In this document: positions 35,701-48,578 of the stretch, one piece after another
Layout: each line of letters opens with the position of its first letter
How positions within the stretch are numbered: the first letter of the stretch is position 1
Assembly: GCF_002078875.1 (NCBI RefSeq)
Contig: NC_034410.1
Location: 100,242,556 to 100,306,555, forward strand
Source of the DNA: Numida meleagris
Taxonomy: Eukaryota > Chordata > Aves > Galliformes > Numididae
Direction: 5' to 3'
DNA: 64,000 nucleotides
Notes under the pieces: generated by a model
Seen by the model: only the letters and a program-made list of their open reading frames with translations
Told to the model about the DNA's origin: nothing
The model's database searches: none
Made by a program: the position numbers and the translations under genes

Positions 35701-38493
35701 TTCTATGCAGTTTTGTTACCATTTTGTTAAGTTGTTGTATTTTGTATTTTCACTGTTTTACGTTAAACTAAATACAAAATATCTGCTGTCCATAGTAGAA
35801 ATTAATAACCTATATCATGTCAAATCACACTGCAATGGACTTCCAATATGCTGTAAAGACATTTATTGTCGGATTCTGTCAATAGACAAAATCTCAAAAT
35901 ATCAAACCATTTATGCCAGCTTCATATTGCATCCCTCACGTTAGGCTTACTCGTGGGCAAAGCTAGGAAATTGCCTTCACATGAAAAAGTAAAATGTTGT
36001 GTCTCCTAAAGAACTAGAATTCTACCTGCTAGCAATTTAATTGGAATATTAGAAAATTCCAAATACACTGTTGGATAGAAAATAGTGTACCATCATGCAC
36101 CTTTGCAAAGAACAGTCTGATGGCAAGTAGCAAATGTGCTAACTGAGCCAATGCACCTGTTTATTACATTTAGCACAGGGGAAAACAAGAGAGAATTCAT
36201 AATAAAAGGAGTAGAAGCTGTACATTTTAATGGACTTTGCTGAAAGACCAGACACAGCTCCCTATTCTTTTCTCAAGGGCAGTGAAAGCTCAGCTCAGGT
36301 GACAACGAGAATAAAAGGCTGTAAACATTCATATTAAGATGTCAAAGGCAAAGCTAAAGAAAAAGATCTATTTAATTAATTGTGGCATGATAAACTTGAA
36401 AAGAGCCTTAGAGCATTCTGCTTTAATAAAGCAAATTAATATGTTATACTTACTCGAACAAGTACTTCTGAGTATTTTATTCATTTGCTTTTAAAGTTAT
36501 TATTTTTCCTTTTCATTTGAGCTAAAGCTAAATCCTTTCTTTATAAATCAGTGTCTAGTTTTGCTTTCATGACCTCATTTCACTGTCCTGCACTTTCAAA
36601 GCTCAAACAGCTGAATCATCTAATGAATTAAGCTATAAATATAATTGTATTTGTTTCCTTTTAACAAATCATGTATTCATAGTTGTAATTCTACTGAAGA
36701 CTTCTGTAATCAAAAAATAATCAGTCATTAAAAAAAAAACTTGATTTCTAAAACAAATTCTGAAACAAATTCCCTTTTTCTGATCAGAAAAATATATAAT
36801 TTCCACAAGCTGCAAATCTTCTCCTATCCAGAGAGCATAGGAATTCACCGTTTTGGAGAGCCCTTAGATAAAGGAGAGAAAAATGTAAGAAAAAATATCT
36901 GAAATTGAATTGTTTTTATCAGCTCAGCATGGGAATTAGCAAAACAACATCAAGTGGCTTCACTCTAATTCATAGTATAACTTATCACTATATTCAAAAT
37001 AACTACAGCAGTCCAAAGTTCATTTGTCATCAAGTTTGAGATAAAGTATATGTTTCAAGCATGATTGTCTATGGGCTAAATAATGAAATAGGAAGCTGAG
37101 GAAGGCTAGAAATCAAAAGGGGGAGGGTCGAATCACAAAGAGAGGAAGGACAAGCTCACAGTGGTGTGTCCAATAGTAGAGGTGGGAGAAAGCCATCTTA
37201 CTCAGATTGGAAGACCTCAAATACCTCTCCCACAGGCCTCACCCAAGTTAGGCATACATTTATCCTTTTTTTGGCACTGGTTGTAGGAGGCAATACATCT
37301 GAACTAGAATCAGAGACTTTGGATGACAGCAAATGAGAAGGGGAACTTTATCACAACAAAGGTGAATTAAAGTGTTGTGCATATGTCATATGAAAATGCA
37401 GCAATGGACTTGTCATAATGCAATGCATTTTTGAATACAGGAGTCAGTTGGAACACATGGTTGCTTCCTTGTGCTTACTCTCCCTTTCTACTAGCCTCTT
37501 TTGATTTTTATATAAACACAAATCATAACAAAATATTTTGCAAAATTTAGGCCACTATTAAAAAAAAAAGTTGACCAGTCTACATCTAAATTACAGTCCT
37601 TGACTCTTCCAGTCTGGATCCCAGTTTCTCAGTTTTCAGTAATGTTGGATGCTCAGAGATCTCTTCACTTATGCTGGTGATGTAAGGGAGAACCTTGTAT
37701 GCTTTACATTTTTTCCCCCTATTTTTAGCCTCATGATTATTGGAATTAAGTGGATTTACTCTCCTTTGAAATGTCCAAGAGTACCAAAATCTCCCTCAGA
37801 AAAGCATATAAAATTAAAATCTGACAGTTCCATTTCCCTCAGCCTGTTACTCATTCTGCATGTGAATAATAACTTCCGTTTATCCACTTTTCCAAAAATC
37901 AAAAACTGGAGAGGAAAAGAACAGTGTATTTAAATCAGATCCTTCTTCTAAAGTATATTCTTATTGAGAAACTCCATATGGTGAAAAACAAAACAAGCAC
38001 AATGAAAACCAGTGTTATGCAACATCTATTAAAAACCAGATGAGTCACCACACAGAAAGTTGCCATGTCTGAAAGAAACTTTAAAAGTCAGCTAGCCTCA
38101 CTAGAGCAACCTCCTGTGAGATCTGAAGGAATGTTTGCTATTTTGGAAAGATGTTCCCAGAAATGGGTTTGGCAATTGCTGTATCAGCGTTATGAAGACA
38201 AATAAAATTTGCCTTGATTGCTCTTCTGCAATACTGTAGAAAAAAAGTTCATATTTAGAATTCCATAAAAAATTGAAAAACTAAGAAAATAAAGAGGGGA
38301 AAATGAACATTTCCATATTTAATGTATTCACTGGCAAAAGAGAACCAAACAGTATACTTTCAGGGTCAGTCTTATACTGCATGTTAATTCTCACAGAGCC
38401 AATTATTACTGAAATAAATGATGTTTATTACAGGAGTTGTTATAAATGACGAGTTGCTATAACTAAGTTATTAGACTGAAGCTAGGTCATGTA

Positions 38494-38514
38494 CAAAAAC
38501 AAAACAAAACAAAA
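38494..38514 (+). repeat. (CAAAA)n short repeat
   Basis: Four A-rich CAAAA-type units in a row. Confidence 0.85.
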
Positions 38515-41037
38515 TTAATGTCATTTTACAGAATTTATTTACAGGAAAGCCTCACAACTTCTGGAAATTTGGAGAAGTCTGTTTCTGGTTTTAAATCAAG
38601 TAGCCCTGAGTCAGAAACCTTAAATATCTCCCTTTGCCTTTGAGGGCAGGAGTGGCTGTTCATCCTCTACTTCTGTGGAGCAGGTAGGGCAAGGAAAAGC
38701 AAGGTGATGAACAAACTCTTTGCGCTGAGAAACGCAGGAGTAAACTGAAGAATAAACAGAGGTACCATCTCTGACCTTCTCCACTCAACTAAAGAAACTA
38801 TTTCAGACACAGAACACTGAGTTTCCGACAACTGTGCAAATACTTATAATTGTGCATAGCACATAAGTTACACTTAGAGCTAACTTTTTCTAGGCTTCTG
38901 TTAACTTCCTTGGACATAGTGAAATGCAGAGAAACACACATGTATTGTCTCAGAGGTTATCTTCACTGGAAAATGGACAATAATTCAGAGTGTCCACATG
39001 GACAGTTATTCTGAAAAAGATACTACATTTCCTGTCAATTTCCCCCGTCAAATAAATTCCTTCAACTGTTAATATTGATTTTGAACAGCAGCCAGTGAGA
39101 ATGCTATAAGAACAATGCTGTTAAATTATGATTTAAACTTTCTTCCCCTCCCCCTTAGAAGCAAAATTAAAATGTCAAATACAAGTGAAAACTAATACTT
39201 TCTGGAAAGTGTGCATATATTTATCTGAACAACTTAATTTTGCTACATCAGGAAGAGGGATCTAGCCATGCCAGCAATGATCTGGATCGCTGAATCAGTT
39301 ACATTCATGGCATTCAGAATCTAGCACACTGATTCTCATATGTTGATCACTCCTTAAACTGCAACGCAAAATACAATGTCATCATGTCCATTTCTCCTTT
39401 AGACTCGTTGGTAAAACTTAGCCTGCTATTAAAAAGCCTGAAATTACAAAGAAACTCATTGAAAATGCTTTTACTCTAATTGATGGTCACCAAAAACTGT
39501 AGTTTTTTCATTTCTTCTGTCACTCATCATTACCCTTTGTCACCTTATTTGTTCTACCTAATTTAATTCATTGATGTTGGTTGCAAGGACTATAAAATAT
39601 TCTGTGTGATTCTTGGTGAGTTTGAGTCAGCCTCATACATGATAAGTAGAGTGTAGACTGTCAGGTTGTCAGAGATGTAAGTCACTCTGGTCTTTGATGC
39701 TGTTAGACATGGATTGGAGAAGAAAGCTGCTAGAAGACTTAAAGAGAAAATTTAGTTTGGACATTTTGCTCCCTGAAATGCAAGAAAGCATTCTGATAAC
39801 TTCCTTGATTTCTGTTAATAAGGAATTGAAAGGGAAGGATAAAAAAAAAAATTTTAAGAGTATAATTTTTTCAATTCATTGGATATCCTCAGACCAGACC
39901 AAATCAAAAGAATTTCTATGAAAGATTTATTATTATTTTAATATATCTGTTATAACACTAAACATCTAATGTATCTATAGGAGACCTGCTACAAGCCTGA
40001 AAAATGAGGAAATGACTTGGTTTTCAAAATTTGTGTAGGTATCTGAACCTGAGCTGAGAGTTGAGTTTAAGCTTGCCAGTTTTCCAAGTAGACCAGGAAC
40101 TGGTTTCGAGTGAGTCCTGAAGCAAATATCATTGCACTTGAACCTCAGGCTCCAGAAGCAAAGTCATTGAAATGCTTATAGGGAGCTCACAGTGTAGAAC
40201 TGCAGCTCTGCTTTTCTCAGACTGCCTTTAGCTCAGGTGTAGGAGGCACCACTACCACTCGCCTACTGTAGATGATAAATTTCCTGCTTTACTTGTGAGA
40301 GGAAACTGAGAACTCAAGGAAAAACACCAGAAAGCAGAAGATCCTCTTTTATATAAAGTGAAATTTTCTGCGTCAACTCCCCAGTCAAATCATACTAGTA
40401 AGACTTTCAGAGTTGTATTGTTAGCCTCATAGAAATAATTATGTTACAATAAGATTGATGGATCACCTATTCCAAGTAATTTTATTCTAAGCTACTGATA
40501 ATCAATCTTAAAAGCAGTCAGTAGAAGGAACTGCTAAGTATATGTATTGGGCCATCTTCATCTGTTATGAATAAATATTTAGATTCAGAATTCAAAAGAG
40601 AAATAAAAACAGAATATAGGAAATAATACCTTCTGAGAAATAGAAAAAGATTTAACTGTTTCTTAAATGTGTCTAACTCTGCTAAGACATGATCAAATGG
40701 TTCATTCAGAGGAAAGAAAAGTAGTCTGCAGCATGACAAAGCTGAAGTTCTTCCATAAAATTTGCAGACTTCTCCAAACTATCTTGACTGACTGAAATCC
40801 AGAGCAGAAACAATACAAATCCAAAACTGTAGTTCACCACATTCTGACTAGTGAAAGATAAATTAAATTTCCATAGTTAACTTGATATGAAATATACCCT
40901 AGAAGTCTAAATGGACCACAGCCCTGTCTCTGTCAGGGGTTAGTTAGGGTTAATGCATGATACAGTGCTGGGTTGTTCTCCCAGTTTCATGGAGTTGTAA
41001 CTTTGGATGGATTTTAATTTGATTAATTTGCCTCCTG

Positions 41038-41097
41038 TTTCTTTCTTTCTCTCTTTCTTTCTTCCTTTCTTTCTTCCTTCCTTCCTTTCTTCCTTTC
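41038..41097 (+). repeat. (TTTC/TTCC)n microsatellite
   Basis: Sixty bases of interrupted TTTC and TTCC units. The Lys/Glu/Arg-rich frame on the minus strand (40950-41132) is only a translation of this repeat. Confidence 0.95.
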
Positions 41098-42920
41098 AAC
41101 TCTGTAGAGGGTTTACTGGTTTCTTCAGTCATAAATACCCAGGTGTACTGAACCTGAGCTTCTGATGTGGACTAAGCTGAACTCTGGTGCCGTGACTATT
41201 TCTGAGAGTCAGTAGAGGTCTTCTGGAAGATTGGTCACAGCATTATTTCATTTTGAGCACTTTTCTGAACTGTGATATGAAAAACAACTTGCTCTCATGT
41301 GGTATCAAATGGAAGCTAGAATATTTCCTCTTTCTCATCTTTCTATGGTTTCACACTCTTCTTCTTGGATATGTAAATTAGTCTTGGTCTATGTATAACT
41401 CAAGCTATAGCCCAGTCTCTTACACTGCACAGTGTATTTTTTCCTGTCTATGAGGCCTGGGGCACATGTTACTGTCTCCTTTTCTCTTATGTTCAGAATC
41501 CCACATCTCTGGAGCAGGTCATACGTTTACCACCACCAATATTTCTTCCCTCCAATCCATTTGGAATGTTTTCAGAATCATGAATTACTCATTAATTATT
41601 TACTGAAGGAAAAGACATTCACAAAAGTGACCAGCAAAAGGTGGAAAACCATAGTCTTTAAATGGTTTTATGGCTAGAGATTATTTATTCAGATAATAAC
41701 TAACTTATATTGCCTGTCTCCAGTCAGATATTCAAATAAAAAAACAGCAATAATAATTGCTCTTAAGCCACTGCTGAATGAATTCCTCTCTAATGATGCA
41801 TAAGTTGAATATGCCGATGGTCTTGAAAGTCTGCGATCACTTCTTCCCTGCTTATGCATTCTGTTTTCAAGCTGGACAGATGCCTGCTATAAATCTCTTG
41901 GCGCACAAATGAAAGAGACAACTTTCAGCCTCCCTTTCTGCGGGGCAATTATTTGTGATTTATGAGTATTTTGGCAATTACTAGTGTTTCGTAAGAGTAT
42001 ATGCAAGTCTCAAAGGCTGCAGAAATCAGTTTAACAATTAAAGACAATGCTGAAATTGCAAAATTGATGATTTCCTTATTTCAACAAATTGGGCTCTTGG
42101 TTGAAGAGCATTAGTCTTCTGTTGAAAAGTAAGCAGAACTACAACATAACACAAACAACAATTCACACATTGCAATTGTTTTTACTAGAATACATAAGCA
42201 CTAAAAACATTAAATTAATGTCAAATAATGTCAAACATTCAATCAAAAATCAAGGTGGTTCATTAAATGTAGAAGAACAGGAGAATGGACTGAAAAATCA
42301 GTGGCTATTTTTCATAATGAGTTAATGTGTGTGCCATGGTGTTTGACTTAAAACATCAAGGTTTGTGATATCAAAAAAAAAAAGGATGTTGTGATGCTAT
42401 AGCATCATTTCAGATATTCAGCAATTTGTATATCACATTTGTATCCATACTTTTCACCATATTAGTTTGTCCATGGAGCAAAATTTTTGTCATCTACAGA
42501 ATGATATGAATAGCCTCTGAAAAAGGACTACTGAGGAACACTACTGACAACAGTAGAGTTATTAGTCATAGGCTAACATTTTTTGCAGCCTAGAAGTGCA
42601 AGGCAATTATTCCACACTATGAGCTGGCAAGGAAAAAAATAATTTTATGTCTTTTTTATTGTGCATAAAATCATATATTTTAAAACACCACAGTACCTTT
42701 TTTCTTCTCTGTGGAGATGGAGACAGTACGAGATACTGTCATGCTCAATGGCATGGTTGCTGCTGTATCTTTACAGTGACCCTTGTTCATCCCATCTGTG
42801 AGAGGCTATGTAGTTAGCGATCCAAAATGTTGCACAGATTATTTTCCTTAAGAATCTCCTCCTGAGCATCAATGTCAGCTTTACTAGTAACTGCTACACT
42901 GTACAAAATCAAATAGCCCT

Positions 42921-43965
42921 GCCTTCAAATCCAAGTTTCACCAATTTAGAGACAAGAATGTGGCGTGGGATCACTTCAAAGACCTTGCAGAAATCCTGGT
43001 AGATGACATCAGTTGCAGTGACGGCTGTCTCAGATTACCTCTTCATCTTGCATGTGCCTTAATATCTCTTCCTGGAGGATCTGCTCCACAATCTTCCCAG
43101 GCACAGAGGTAAGTCTCGCTGGCCTGTAATTCCCCAGGATTTTCCTTTCTCCCTTTCTTAAAAATGGCAGTGATGTTTCCCTTTTTCCCATCACTTGTGA
43201 CTCCATCTGACAGCCATAACTTATCGACTATGATGGAGAATAGCTTGGGAACCACATCAACCAGTTCCTTCAGGATGCTTGCTGTCCAGCTCCGTAGGAT
43301 TGTACACATTCAGCCTCATGAGGTGATCTCAGACTTCCTCTGCTCTTACAATGGGAGGGATTTTTCTCCTTCGATGCCTGCCTAGAGGTTCAGGGACATG
43401 AGAAATTTGGGAAGCCTGACTGCCAGCGAAAACTGAGTCAAAGACGTCATTAAGTACCTCAGCCTTATCCATGTCTACTGAAGACAGTTCTCTCTTCTCA
43501 TTTATCAGAGAGGATACACTTTCCTTTGCCTGTCTCTTCTGATCAGTGTACCTACAGGATCCCTCCATGTTATTTTTCATACATATCACCAAGTTTTGTT
43601 CCATCTGTGCCTTGGCTTTCCTGATCCCATCCCTGCACATCAGGACAGCATCCCTGTATTCATCCCAGGCCACCCATCCCTGTTTCCACTGCCTATAAAT
43701 TTCCTTCTTTTCCTTCAGTTTAACCAGCAGGTCCTTACTCAGTCATGCTGATTTCCCGCTGCCTCTGCTTGATATCTTATGTTGGGGGATGGAGAGCTCT
43801 TGTGCTCTCAGAAAGGCATCCTTAAGGAGCTGCCATCTCTGTTCTGCTCCTTTGTCCCTAAAAACAGTTTTCCAGGGGTCCTCATTCAGTAACTCCTTAA
43901 ACAGACAAAGTTTGCTCTCATGAAGTTCAGGGTCCTGACTTTGCTTTTTTCCAGGCTCCCTTCAG
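42921..43965 (-). mobile_element. CR1 LINE, ORF2 middle part, internally deleted
   Basis: Read on the minus strand, the order is the ORF2 stretch between endonuclease and reverse transcriptase. It runs LLKDAFLRAQELSIPQ, WDEYRDAVLMCRDGIRKAKA, RQAKESVSSLINEKRELSS and PPIVRAEEV, then [17 protein letters not shown] (reverse transcriptase domain start), LTSVPGKI and EQILQEE. It jumps to DVIYQDFCKVFEVIPRHILV, skipping the usual SQHGFTKGKSCLTNL segment, so about 100 bases are deleted near 43030. Several frameshifts and stops occur. It carries no 3' end and no octamers, and this ORF2 segment is otherwise represented here only by the short pieces at 45570 and 47105. Confidence 0.92.
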
Positions 43966-44295
43966 TCCTTTATGTATTATCTACACATAGATTTTAATAG
44001 CTGAAGTCTATTCACTGCAAAATACTGCTTTTTTAAACACAAACTGACCAGATGCCACTAATTGCTGCTACATGACTAAGGTACATGACCTAAAAAGCAA
44101 GTGGCCTTGAACAAGACATCCTAGTTTGGCACAGAGATGAACAAGGCTGCTGCTAGGTTCTCATCTGTATCTGCAAGCAGACTCCAACCATGGCACAGGT
44201 TCCTGCAAGGAAAGACCGAGTGATTCTCATAGGGACAGCTGAAGTTGAAGAAAGAGACAGAAGGGATGAAGTGCTTTATTTGTTCTTTCCTGTAG

Positions 44296-44358
44296 CTGGA
44301 CAGAGAGAAACACAGGCAATCTCACCAGCTGGTTGTGTGAGTGTAATGGTATCTACTG
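44296..44358 (+). other. Weak candidate exon (63 nt)
   Basis: A pyrimidine tract ending TTTGTTCTTTCCTGTAG precedes 63 bases that are followed by GTAAGT, the consensus vertebrate 5' splice site. Two frames are open. One reads WTERNTGNLTSWLCECNGIY, which I do not recognise. The length is a multiple of three. No neighbouring exon could be linked, so a chance occurrence remains the most likely explanation. Confidence 0.17.
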
Positions 44359-45287
44359 GTAAGTAGAGAAAAAGCACAGGGAAAAAGAAACACATTCCTG
44401 TTTCTAAAGTTGAACTACAAGTTCAGATCCACTTGTGCACAATACTGTAGGCAAAGCCAATGAACAGCCCTTTCCACATAAGCACTGTGCTTTAAATAAG
44501 CAATTTCAATCTATGCATCAGAAATGTATTTTAATTTCAAATGAATTTTTCAGCATTACTAAGAGGAAGATATGTGGTTTGCAACTGTTGTCTATGGTTT
44601 AAAATATCAACGTTATCATCATAAGGTTTAAGATTTATTTTTTGAACAATGTTGCCTGTCACTTTTACAGAAATAACCATTGCCAGAAATAGCATATTTT
44701 AACAAAACAACTTGAAATTTCTTACATAGGAAACTGAAGGTTAGTTTTAGCCGGTATCGTCATTCTGTCCCGGTCTTCTAGTCAGCAACCAGAGCAGTAT
44801 CTGTCTTATATAATGGAATATTTATGACAGCTCCAGGAGGGATAATGGTAGTACTAGTCAGATAACATCAGAGTCATTTATCCAGCATTATTTCATTCAT
44901 CTTCCACTCCATCACTACAAATAGAGTGAGAAAATGTCTGCACTATCTAAATATTTCTAAAACAAGAAGTTGCTTACTGTATCTCCATTACATGTGCAAA
45001 AATAAATCTCCTTGATTTGTATTTCCAGCAATTTACCATGAGTGACATATCAAAATCTCTAAGTTCCTTTTAAAATTTGGCATCTCTTCTAGAAGAGGGA
45101 AGGAAAAATGCCTGGGGACTCTGAAAGTTCAAATTCTTTTTATTAACTAAATTTATGATTTAATACGTCTTGAATGAAAGGCGAGAGTCCAGCCAAAGAT
45201 AACAAGCAATCATTTTAATGGAGAGAACAAATCTATAGCATTGCATTGGAGAAACTGGAGTGATTCAGAACTGTATTTTAATGGATT

Positions 45288-45346
45288 CTTTTCTTTCTTT
45301 CTTTTTGTTTGTTTGTTTGTTTCTTTCTTTCTTTCTTTCTTTTTTA
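45288..45346 (+). repeat. (TTTC)n(TTTG)n(TTTC)n microsatellite
   Basis: TTTC units switch to five TTTG-type units and back to TTTC, ending in a T run. Confidence 0.95.
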
Positions 45347-45569
45347 AATGAAGCCCTTTGCAAATCTAGTGGTGAAAATGACATTGTACACTCTGGACAG
45401 CATCATCATGCTTTTTGTGCCAAGCTGTAAGGTTAGAACTACATGCATGATTTAAAAGGAATGTATTACCACTAGTATACAACCCTTTTTACCGAGATAT
45501 GTTGGTGCTACATCTAGACTACAATTACATTCCTTTTCTAGACACATTTCTCCACATTTCTTTTCTCAG

Positions 45570-45810
45570 GAGGAAAGAAACATGTAGACAAGAAGGGTGG
45601 CATGGTTGAACCAGGGCTTGCTGGTCAAAGTAGACAGCAAGAAGAAAATGCACAGGCAGTGGATGCAGGGTCAGGGAACGTGGGAGCATTATAGGGATGC
45701 TGCTATTCTGTGTAGGGATGGTGCCAGGAAGATCGAGGCCCATCTGGAACTGGATTTGGGAAGGGGTGCAAAGAAGAATAAGAAAGACTTCTTTAGATAA
45801 CCAGAAAAGG
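45570..45810 (+). mobile_element. Sense CR1, ORF2 5' piece of nest 3
   Basis: The plus strand reads AWLNQGLLVKVDSKKKMHRQ, then WEHYRDAAILCRDGARKIEA and KKNKKDFFR. This matches the CR1 ORF2 segment between endonuclease and reverse transcriptase (WMNKELL...YRGWKQG...WEEYRD). Homology runs on to CCAGAAAAGG (NQKR) at 45810 and is then cut by an antisense CR1. The same element resumes at about 47105. Confidence 0.88.
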
Positions 45811-47104
45811 AATCACAGAATTGTAGAATCACAGAATCGCAGAATTGTAGGAGGTGAAAGGGATCTCTAGAGATCATCAAGTCCAACCCCCCTGCCAAAG
45901 CAGGCTTCCTACAGCAGGTTGCACAGGTAGGCATCAAGGCAGGTCTTGAATATCTCCAGAGAAGGAGACTACACAGCCTCCCTCAGCAGCCTGTTCTAGT
46001 GTGCCATCACCCTCACTGTGAACAAGTTCCTTCGCATATTGGTACATAACTTTCTAAGCTCAAATTTATGGCCATTTCTCCTTGTCCCTGCAGACCACTG
46101 AAAAGAGGTTGGCCATGTCTCTTTGTCTCCCACACTTAAGATATTTATAAACATTTATAAGATCCCCTCTGAGTCTTCTTTTCTCAAGGTTGAACACTCA
46201 GCCTTTCCTCACAGGGGAGATGCTCCAAGACCTTTATCATCTTTGTGGCCCTCTGCTGGACTCTCTCCAGGAGATCCCTGTCTTTTTTGTACTGGGGAGC
46301 CCAGAACTGGATACAGTACTCCAGGTGAGGCCTGACCAGGACAGAGTAGAGGGGGAGGATCACCTCCCTTGACCCACGGGCCACACTCCTTTTAATGCAC
46401 CCCAGGACACTATTGGCCTTCCTGGCCACCAGGGCACACAGCTGGCCAACCTGTCATTAACCAGGACCCCCAGGTCCTTCTCTGCAGAGCTCCTCTCCAG
46501 CAGGTCGTGTCCCAGCTTGTACTGATATTTGTGGTTATTCCTTCCCAGGTGCAAGACTCTACACTTGCTTTTGTCAAACCTCATCTGGTTTCTTGCTGCC
46601 CAGCTCTCCAGTCTGTCCAGGTCTTTCTGAATTGCAGCACAGCCTTCCGGTGTGTCAGCCACTCCTCCCAGCTTTGTATCATCGGCATACTTACTGAGGG
46701 TGGACACTATCCCCTCATCAAGGTCGCCAGTGAAAATATTGAACAAGACCAGACCCAGCACTGACCCCTGGGGAACGCTGCTACTCACAGGTCTCCAAGC
46801 AGACTCTGGACCACCGATCACCACCCTCCGAGCTTAGCCAGTCAGCCAGTTCTCAACCCACCTCACTGTCCACTCCTCTATCCCACACTTTCTCAGCCTT
46901 GTTATCAGGATGTCATGGGAGACAGTATCAAAAGCCTTGCTGAAGTCAAGGTAGACGACATTCACTGCTCTCTCCCCATCCACCCAGCCAGCAATGCCAT
47001 CATGGAAGGCTACAAGGCTGTTTGAGCACGATTTTCCCTTGGTGAATCCATGTTGACTATTCCTGGTGACCTTCTTCTCTTCCAAGTGCTTGGAGATGGC
47101 AAGT
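45811..47104 (-). mobile_element. Antisense CR1 with readable YADD reverse transcriptase box, inserted in sense CR1
   Basis: Begins with three antisense ATTCTGTG-type octamers and the antisense 3' UTR (GATCTCTAGAGATCATCAAG). Read on the minus strand from 47104, ORF2 gives [40 protein letters not shown], then after a stop near 46832 [20 protein letters not shown] and LSKYADDTKLGG (catalytic YADD), and RNQMRFDKSKCRVLHLG. The reverse transcriptase palm motifs are well preserved for about 370 codons, with only a few breaks. The endonuclease and the first part of the reverse transcriptase are missing, so it is a 5'-truncated, inactive copy. Removing it joins the sense CR1 pieces on both sides. Confidence 0.93.
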
Positions 47105-48578
47105 ACAGGGGGCATACTCTCCCTAGTGAGCAATACAGGCAGGCTCATAATAATGGACAAGGAGAAGGTTGAGGTACTCAACAACCTTTTTGCCTTAGTT
47201 TTCACTAGCAACTGCTCTTCACACAGCCTTAAGTGGATGATTCACAAGGTGGGAATTGGGAGATCATTGTCCCTCCCATTGTAAGTAAAGACCAGGTTTG
47301 AGACCACCTGAGGAATCCAAACATTCATAATTCAGTGGGTCCTGATGAGATGCACCCTCTGTGCTAGGCAATATCATGGAACACATTCCCCTGGAAGCTA
47401 TGCTAAGGCACATGGCAGAAAAGGAGGTAATATGAGACAACCAGCAAGAGCAGGTCCTTCCTGGACAACAAAGAGCCCTTCTATGATGGAATAACTGAGT
47501 TAATGGACAAAGGGAGAGACACTGATGCCATCTGTCTGGACTTCAGTAAGGCCTTTGACACAGTCCTTCACAACATCCTTCCCTCCAAATTGGAAATATA
47601 TGGATTTGATGGACAAGGAACTGTTTGTGAGATTGTAACGAGAGAGTGCCGTGAATGGCTCAACGTCCAGATGGAGATCAATGGAGAGTGGTGTTCCTGA
47701 AAGGTCAGTACTGGGACAGATGCTCTTTAATATCTTCATCAATGACATAGACTGGGATGGAGTGCACCCTCAGCAAGTTTGCGGATGACATCAAGCTGTG
47801 TGGTGCAGTTGACACAAAGGATGGGATGCCATTCAGAGAGACCTAGATAGGCTTGAGCAGTGGCCCAGGTAAACCTCACAGAGTTCAACAAATCCAAGTA
47901 CATGGTCTTGCAACTGGGCTGAGACAACCCTGGAATCTGCACAAGCTGGGGGACAAAAGGATTGAGCACAGCCCTGCTGAAAAGGACTTGGAGGTACTGG
48001 TGGATGGGAAGCTGGACATGAGCAAGCAGTGTGCCCTCACAGCACAGACAGCCAACGGTATTCTGGCTGCATGAAAAGCAGGGTGGCCAGCAGGCCAAGG
48101 GAGGTGATCCTGCCCCCTCTACTCTGCGCTGGTGAGACCTCACCTGGAGTACTGTGTCCAGATGTGGAGTCCTCAGTACAGGAGAGACATGGACCTGTTG
48201 GAGTGTGTCCAGAGGAGGGCCACAAAAATGATGCAAGGGATGGAGCATGTTCCCTATGAGGACAGGCTGAGAGAGCTGTGGCTGTTCAGACTGGAGACAA
48301 GAAGGCTCCGGGGAGATCTGATAGCGGCCTGTCAGTATCTAAAGGGGGGCTATAAGAAGAAAAGGGACAGTCTCTTTAGCAGGGTTTGTTGTGATAGAAC
48401 AAGGGAAAATAGTTTCAAACAGAAAGAGAGGAAATTTGGGTTGGATGTGAGGAAGAAGTTTTTTAGAATAAGGGCAGTGAGGCACTGGAACAGGTTGCCC
48501 AGGGAGGCAGTGGAAACCACGGCCCTCGAGACAATCAAAATCACGCTGGACAGGGCTCTGAGCAACCTGATTTGCTGT
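47105..48578 (+). mobile_element. Sense CR1, ORF2 3' piece of nest 3, lacking its tail
   Basis: Resumes the element left at 45810 with SLVSNTGRLIIMDKEKVEVL (CR1 usually has a similar DxEKAEVLN). It continues with GPDEMHP, a jump to EAMLRHMAEKEV, then [20 protein letters not shown] and an in-nucleotide KFADDIKL box near 47776. Next come [24 protein letters not shown] and [12 protein letters not shown]. Frameshifts and stops are frequent, and about 100 bases seem deleted near 47365. Homology stops at GAGCAACCTGATTTGCT without the 3' UTR or octamers, so the 3' end has been lost. Confidence 0.92.

Larger units (their letters stand above)
32702..42920. other. Ten kilobases without recognised genes or interspersed repeats
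   Basis: AT-rich DNA. I found only simple repeats (38494-38514 and 41038-41097) and short unsupported frames. The absence of CR1 ends over this distance contrasts with the dense CR1 at 21-28 kb and 43-48 kb. Old, unrecognisable elements may be present. Confidence 0.4.
43966..45569. other. Unassigned sequence with one microsatellite
   Basis: Contains the candidate exon at 44296-44358 and the T-rich microsatellite at 45288-45346, listed separately. I recognise nothing else. Confidence 0.45.

Noticed and set aside
40950..41132. Lys/Glu/Arg-rich small protein on the minus strand
   Set aside because: It is the translation of the TTTC/TTCC microsatellite.
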